Source: JAYSRU01 sp043720875
GTDB lineage: Bacteria; Bacteroidota; Bacteroidia; Flavobacteriales_D; Crocinitomicaceae
Assembly (NCBI GenBank): GCA_043720875.1
Contig: JAYSRU010000198.1
Coordinates: forward strand, 1 to 10,046
DNA: 10,046 nt
Direction: 5' to 3'
Of the stretch, positions 6,801 to 10,046 are shown piece after piece. Within the stretch, counting starts at the first letter, position 1. Every line of letters starts with the position of its first letter. The translations under genes and the position numbers were made by a program. The notes under the pieces are model-generated. The model was given only the letters and a program-made list of their open reading frames with translations, made no database searches and was not told where the DNA came from.

Positions 6801-9800
6801 TTTTGATTTTTACCAGGATTTCTTATTCCTATCATAATGGTTCGAATTCCTTGTAAATTTGGACTCCCTTTCACTTTTATCAAGTGATCAGCATTATTGG
6901 GATCTGTTATTACATATTCGGTCGTATAGGTAACCCCTGAACCCGTTGTGGCAATTGCGGTATTTCGCTTTTCCTTTGCTTTCGTCAATTCTTCAAAAAC
7001 AATTTCAATGTCATTCACGGAAGGCCAAACATCTACGTCACTTGTTGCCCCGGCTAATGTTGGCTGTAATGGCAACTCATATTCGTAGTAATTTTCAACG
7101 AAGTCTGTTCCTAAACGCAAGAATACCGTAACGTCTTTGTTGTTCAATGGAATTGTTGGATCCAATTGTTCAGCATGCACGTACATTTTCATTTTCTTGT
7201 ATGCTCTTACATCGAACTGTGCATTTCGGTAAGCTGCGCGAGCATCGCCATCTCCCAAATTACACACGGTCAAGTTTAGTGATTGCTCATTTAGTTGACG
7301 TTGCTGTTGTTGTGCTGGATCGATTTCTCTAACAATGCCAGGAGGAATTATATAATTGATTGGAAGTTTTTCAGAATTCTCCTCCACATTTACAGCAGTG
7401 ACATTAAAGGTCGTTTGATTTGGCTCAGGTTGAATTGATTCTCCAGGTTGTGCCAGATCCAAGTTATATTTTCTCCACTCTCCACGAATAAATTCCAAAC
7501 GCGCAAAACGTAAAACCACTTCTTCATTCCAATCTTTTAAGAACATACGCATGAAACGTATAGATCTAAAATCCTGAATACCATTGACCACTTTATCAGG
7601 AGTTCTAACCGGAACTTTTATTTGGTACCAAGTTTCAGTTTTATTTCCGACAGTGATTGTTTGTTTACTCGTAATGTTATTTTTTCCAACTTGCATGTCT
7701 GCAGGGCGCAAACTCAATTTGTATTGAAAATATGCTTCCGATTCAGCCAAGTTATTATCTTGGTTTATATCCTCAATATCCGGCAAATTCGTTGCTTGAT
7801 TCGGATAAGCGCCTGCATTGGCTGTATCAGACATTTCTACCGTTGGAGAATTACCCTCCATGTTATTGTATTTCTTATACCGTTGCAAAACATCTAATTT
7901 TTCCGCGTCCGATACATCATCTCTATAAAACCTATAGTCGTCACTTGATGGATCGGCTGTCATTTGTGCTTTTGCTGCTGCACTTAATGCAGGATTTGCA
8001 TTCACCCAAGCCACATAATTGGCAAAAAATATTTTTTCATCACTGTCTTTCCAACCATCAATACCCACATCTTGTGTAGTTCGAGCTGTTGCATCTGCAT
8101 CAAAAGCGTTTACCACCACTTGTTGTGTTGAAATTCTACCCAAATTAGTTGTGTCAAAGTCATTCAAACTATTTGCACCGCCGGGTAAACCATTCTCAAA
8201 ACTCTTACGTGAATCTTGTAAAATATCTTCTGATATATTTCCTAAATTAATGTATAAATCTCCCCCTGAATGCAGTGTAGTTGGATCAACCGCCTCTTGA
8301 TCTGAATTAAATGGATCTAACATCCATATTTGAATGTATTCTATGTTGGATAATTCAAAATCATTAGTAGACAATGAGCGCATTATACCACCCCAACGTG
8401 TTTCAGGATCTGTAAAAGTTCCATCCGCATTTAGAATAGACGTTGTATCATAATTATACATACCGCGTTCTCTAGGGTAATGAGCCAATTCTAATACCGG
8501 TATATTGGTGTTCGTTCCGTAGGCTGCTGATAAATTAGGGAACAATTCAGTTTGCGTTATGATTCTTGTTCTACTGTCACCAATTAATTGTGGGTTATCT
8601 TTAATATTTTGAGGCGTTAAGGCATTATTTTGATAAAACAATAAATCTATCAAATACCAAGGGGTTTTGGCTCTTTTGTAACCCGATGCCAAATTATCTT
8701 TGAGTGCAGCTTCAGGAAACAAATCTGTTTGACCTTGTGGAATTGAACTCAACCTCCAAGCAGAAGGCGTACGTAAATCTATTGTACTTTGAGCCGCTTC
8801 AAAGTCATCTATATAAGAAACTCCTGATTTTTTTATAGCTCTTGGTGTACCTGGAATTAAATGGGCAACTTCAGCATTAAAAGTGATTGTAGATTTAGCT
8901 TTAGTACTAATTACGGGCAATAAATCTACCAACTTGGTCAATAATGGAACATCGCGTCTTAATTGAATATCCATTCCCAACATGTTGTTTGAAAAAGGTT
9001 CTGAACCGTAATCCACTTTCTGAGTTACCGGTCGCTCCATCATTCTTATCCAAGTTGCTCCAACGTTGAAGTCGGCGTCGAAGCGATAATTTACGCGTGT
9101 ACCCAAGATTGATTTTGCTTGAAAACCAAATACAGAATTGCTCTCTATTGAAATTTTAATTGGCGTGTTAGATTCTAATACACCCGTGTTTAATATTTTT
9201 ACACGCCCTAAATTATAATCAACGGTGTAATCTGTTCCCTCAGTAAGCTTGACACCTCCAGCGGTTACGGTAACAGCGCCTTGAGGAACATTCAACGCAT
9301 TTAACGGAATATCACTCGTTACGCTACTTTGATACTCACCTTTGAATGAAAATCTATTTTTAGCCGGAATTTGTTGTGCAGCGGTTTTAGTACTATCGTA
9401 TAATTCTGTAAATGCTACACGGTCAATAATTGTACTGCTGATTCCAGCTAAAGCCATTCTATCTTTTAATGTTTTACCAAACGGCTCCGCACTGGTTAAA
9501 TAAATTCTTCCGTTTCTAGTATTGATGGTTCCGCCATTCGCTGACTTGTTACCACTAAATTCAATGGGCACAAAATCGAAAACTCCATCAGAAAACTGCT
9601 GATTGTTTTGACTCAATTTATCCATTCCAATTAAACTTACGATTTGTTGATCGTCTACACCCGGAATCGGGATAAAATTAACCGGTAAAGAGTTCTCAGG
9701 ATTGTTATACAAAACATTTAATCTAAATCCTTTTTGATCCACTTGGTATGCACCAATTGAATACACATTTTTCATTTGCAAATCCCACGTTTTTAACCTT

Positions 9801-10046
9801 GGATTAGTGATTGTGGGCTTAATCATTTTTAGGATTAACGATTGCGCACCCGCAACACCGTCCGTCGAAAATTCACCGACTTGATAGGTTATTCCTCTAT
9901 ACGTATATTCATAAGCCACGGCTAATACCTCATCATTATTAAGTGGTAAATTCAACGATATGAATCCCAACAATGTATTATACGAATATTCAGAATCAGT
10001 TAATTTTCGTGCATTTTCAACCTTTTCATATTCTTTAGCTTGATTG
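3893..10046 (-). CDS. sprA: SprA (Sov), T9SS outer-membrane translocon, N-terminus cut by window edge
   Basis: One uninterrupted frame runs from the right edge to the TAA at 3893, giving 2050 complete codons with no frameshift. Family members are roughly 2300-2500 residues, so a few hundred N-terminal residues, including the signal peptide, lie outside. SprA is the giant outer-membrane beta-barrel that releases folded T9SS cargo to the cell surface; in Flavobacterium it is needed for gliding and adhesin export. Counting from the first whole codon at 10045, recognisable family segments include ARKLTDSEY near residues 12-20, YIDDFEAAQSTIDL near 408-422, ERGMYNYD near 525, WGGIMR near 550, DLYINLGNISEDILQ near 590-605, QDVGIDGWKD near 655, and VNELRLTDF near 1098. 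The later part alternates aromatic and polar residues as in barrel strands and ends RVRFNLSGIE. Residues 1486-1580 form a lysine-rich insert and 1768-1791 a Thr/Ser/Gly-rich loop. A TTG at 9973 lies within conserved sequence and is not the start. The true start and upstream neighbour (often ruvA) are not visible. Confidence 0.97.
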   Translation of the reverse strand, partial: NQAKEYEKVENARKLTDSEYSYNTLLGFISLNLPLNNDEVLAVAYEYTYRGITYQVGEFSTDGVAGAQSLILKMIKPTITNPRLKTWDLQMKNVYSIGAYQVDQKGFRLNVLYNNPENSLPVNFIPIPGVDDQQIVSLIGMDKLSQNNQQFSDGVFDFVPIEFSGNKSANGGTINTRNGRIYLTSAEPFGKTLKDRMALAGISSTIIDRVAFTELYDSTKTAAQQIPAKNRFSFKGEYQSSVTSDIPLNALNVPQGAVTVTAGGVKLTEGTDYTVDYNLGRVKILNTGVLESNTPIKISIESNSVFGFQAKSILGTRVNYRFDADFNVGATWIRMMERPVTQKVDYGSEPFSNNMLGMDIQLRRDVPLLTKLVDLLPVISTKAKSTITFNAEVAHLIPGTPRAIKKSGVSYIDDFEAAQSTIDLRTPSAWRLSSIPQGQTDLFPEAALKDNLASGYKRAKTPWYLIDLLFYQNNALTPQNIKDNPQLIGDSRTRIITQTELFPNLSAAYGTNTNIPVLELAHYPRERGMYNYDTTSILNADGTFTDPETRWGGIMRSLSTNDFELSNIEYIQIWMLDPFNSDQEAVDPTTLHSGGDLYINLGNISEDILQDSRKSFENGLPGGANSLNDFDTTNLGRISTQQVVVNAFDADATARTTQDVGIDGWKDSDEKIFFANYVAWVNANPALSAAAKAQMTADPSSDDYRFYRDDVSDAEKLDVLQRYKKYNNMEGNSPTVEMSDTANAGAYPNQATNLPDIEDINQDNNLAESEAYFQYKLSLRPADMQVGKNNITSKQTITVGNKTETWYQIKVPVRTPDKVVNGIQDFRSIRFMRMFLKDWNEEVVLRFARLEFIRGEWRKYNLDLAQPGESIQPEPNQTTFNVTAVNVEENSEKLPINYIIPPGIVREIDPAQQQQRQLNEQSLNLTVCNLGDGDARAAYRNAQFDVRAYKKMKMYVHAEQLDPTIPLNNKDVTVFLRLGTDFVENYYEYELPLQPTLAGATSDVDVWPSVNDIEIVFEELTKAKEKRNTAIATTGSGVTYTTEYVITDPNNADHLIKVKGSPNLQGIRTIMIGIRNPGKNQNDPWSDDGLAKCAEVWVNELRLTDFVSEGGSAALARTTIQMADFATISGSGTYSGVNWGTVESRVQERQRNQRITADFTANMQLGKFFGSKAKISLPFFYGYNVGIINPEYDPFNPDTKLSAYDATTRKERARQGQDYIERSGYNFTNVRKERSGAGKAHFWDIENVAVSYSYNVNLHRDFNLEYDRTKTWKGNVSYNHNGTPFLWEPFKKVKFMKKSNWWGLIRDANLYLGAKNISVSNDVLRTYNDRKVKNNISPGFEFDPVYVKNFTWNRIYGYKYDITKNLKFDFNATNRGIFAEANGAVDRKANDLLYKGFQDSIRRQLSTLGKTMAYNHNFTFSYNLPFDKIPLLNFINSNVKYNGAFEWKRAPLGQAQFGNVIQNSRNINATAQANFTTLYNKVPLLKKVNDDGKGGRNTPPKGGKKTIGDAGKDGAKVSATPSDEENRRLKRILKKIAVIDKKLLDSTLVKTEKATLEERLKSKKDVEKKIRARLKKRGSKMAPLPATLLRMAMAVRNVSGTYALTDGTLLPGYIGETRILGYNSGMGNTMSDFILGKQTRDIYGRTNGFNFADRMSGSDLLVKNPNLNTQYVLMHTQNISGRATLEPLKDLMIDLSWSRQKTDNKSEFYRYNDVSSQYEHQSPVTTGTLSYSTITFGTAFMKQNPKTYSSALFDNLRNNRVAVSSLLGSTNTNSTGTTTSGYATGYGGTQQEVLIGAFISSFTDKAATSKVINPFKNVPLPNWNVTYNGLTKFDFMKKYVKNFVIKHGYSSTVNIAGIQSNLNAVADANGNATALDLNGNFINERQIQNVVISERFSPLIGFDATWTILGQGLITKFEIKKDRSATLSLNNTQLTEVIGQEYVIGTGYKFDKVKVKLGGKKFESPVNMRADLSIRNNLTVIRRVVENTNQATAGQKVASIKFSADYNLNQNLTIQLYYDQVITKPKVLTSYRTGNINAGLRVRFNLSGIE
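4673..4744 (-). other. Thr/Ser/Gly-rich low-complexity loop within SprA
   Basis: Twenty-four codons encode a segment made almost only of Gly, Ser, Thr, Asn, Tyr and Ala, starting GSTNTNSTGTTTSG and ending GGTQQ. It lies between likely beta strands in the C-terminal half of SprA. Its composition fits a flexible loop, most simply an extracellular one, but its side of the membrane is inferred rather than shown. The underlying DNA is not a perfect tandem repeat. Confidence 0.5.
5306..5590 (-). other. Lysine-rich, partly helical insert within SprA
   Basis: The 95 codons from KKVNDDGKGG to KKRGSK contain 31 Lys or Arg. The first part is rich in Gly, Pro and Lys and probably disordered. The second part, from about DEENRRLKRIL onward, has spaced Leu and Ile among charged residues and would form an amphipathic helix or short coiled coil. 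It interrupts the barrel-like pattern of the flanking sequence. Such a charged segment cannot be membrane-spanning, so it should project into the periplasm or outward. Which side is not clear from the sequence. Confidence 0.6.

Noticed and set aside
7294..7318. Short CAA/CAG-type triplet repeat giving a glutamine run in SprA
   Set aside because: Only about four consecutive Gln codons are present, with mixed codons, too short to count as an unstable microsatellite.
7732..8079. A 115-codon open frame on the plus strand, antisense to sprA
   Set aside because: It lies wholly opposite a confidently identified gene, overlaps another such frame, and its product shows no recognisable domain. It looks like a shadow of the sprA coding sequence, as do the other shorter antisense frames.
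9971..9973. TTG as a possible start codon for the large minus-strand gene
   Set aside because: The frame stays open for 24 further codons to the window edge, and those codons encode conserved SprA sequence (ARKLTDSEY), so the gene begins outside the window.

Overview
The window looks like chromosomal DNA from a Bacteroidota bacterium, probably of the Flavobacteriales or a related order. It is AT-rich and ordinarily dense in genes. It has no clear Shine-Dalgarno sites, and over 60% of it is one very large minus-strand gene that matches SprA, the outer-membrane translocon of the type IX secretion system (T9SS), which is confined to this phylum. The genus cannot be fixed from the sequence alone.

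Layout, left to right. Positions 1-626 (minus) hold the N-terminal part of a multi-pass membrane protein resembling a polysaccharide/O-antigen flippase (Wzx type), cut by the left edge. It is divergent from a complete family-4-type glycosyltransferase at 685-1815 (plus), with a 58-bp gap between the two starts. The pair looks like the edge of a surface-glycan locus. The glycosyltransferase converges on a small minus-strand lipoprotein with an LEA-2-like domain (1862-2335), and an imperfect inverted repeat lies in the 46-bp gap. Next on the minus strand is an M20-family dipeptidase with all metal ligands intact (2425-3813). Upstream of it is sprA (3893 to beyond 10046), which lacks only its N-terminal part, beyond the right edge.

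Functional reading. The right two-thirds encode the T9SS channel, which exports surface proteins, adhesins and gliding components. The left end encodes glycan assembly. The dipeptidase and lipoprotein lie downstream of sprA on the same strand, with gaps of 79 and 89 bp. They could be co-transcribed or have their own promoters, and nothing in their sequences ties them to secretion. The gcvH gene often found after sprA in flavobacteria is absent from the bases shown.

I found no tRNA, rRNA, CRISPR array, insertion sequence, attachment site or convincing riboswitch. No intergenic stretch exceeds 300 bases; the largest gap is 89 bp. I do not see a clearly new biological system here. The points most worth a second look are a lysine-rich, probably helical insert within the SprA barrel region, an acidic post-cysteine segment in the lipoprotein that may be a surface-export signal, a long T tract in the glycosyltransferase, and the unusual gene order after sprA.
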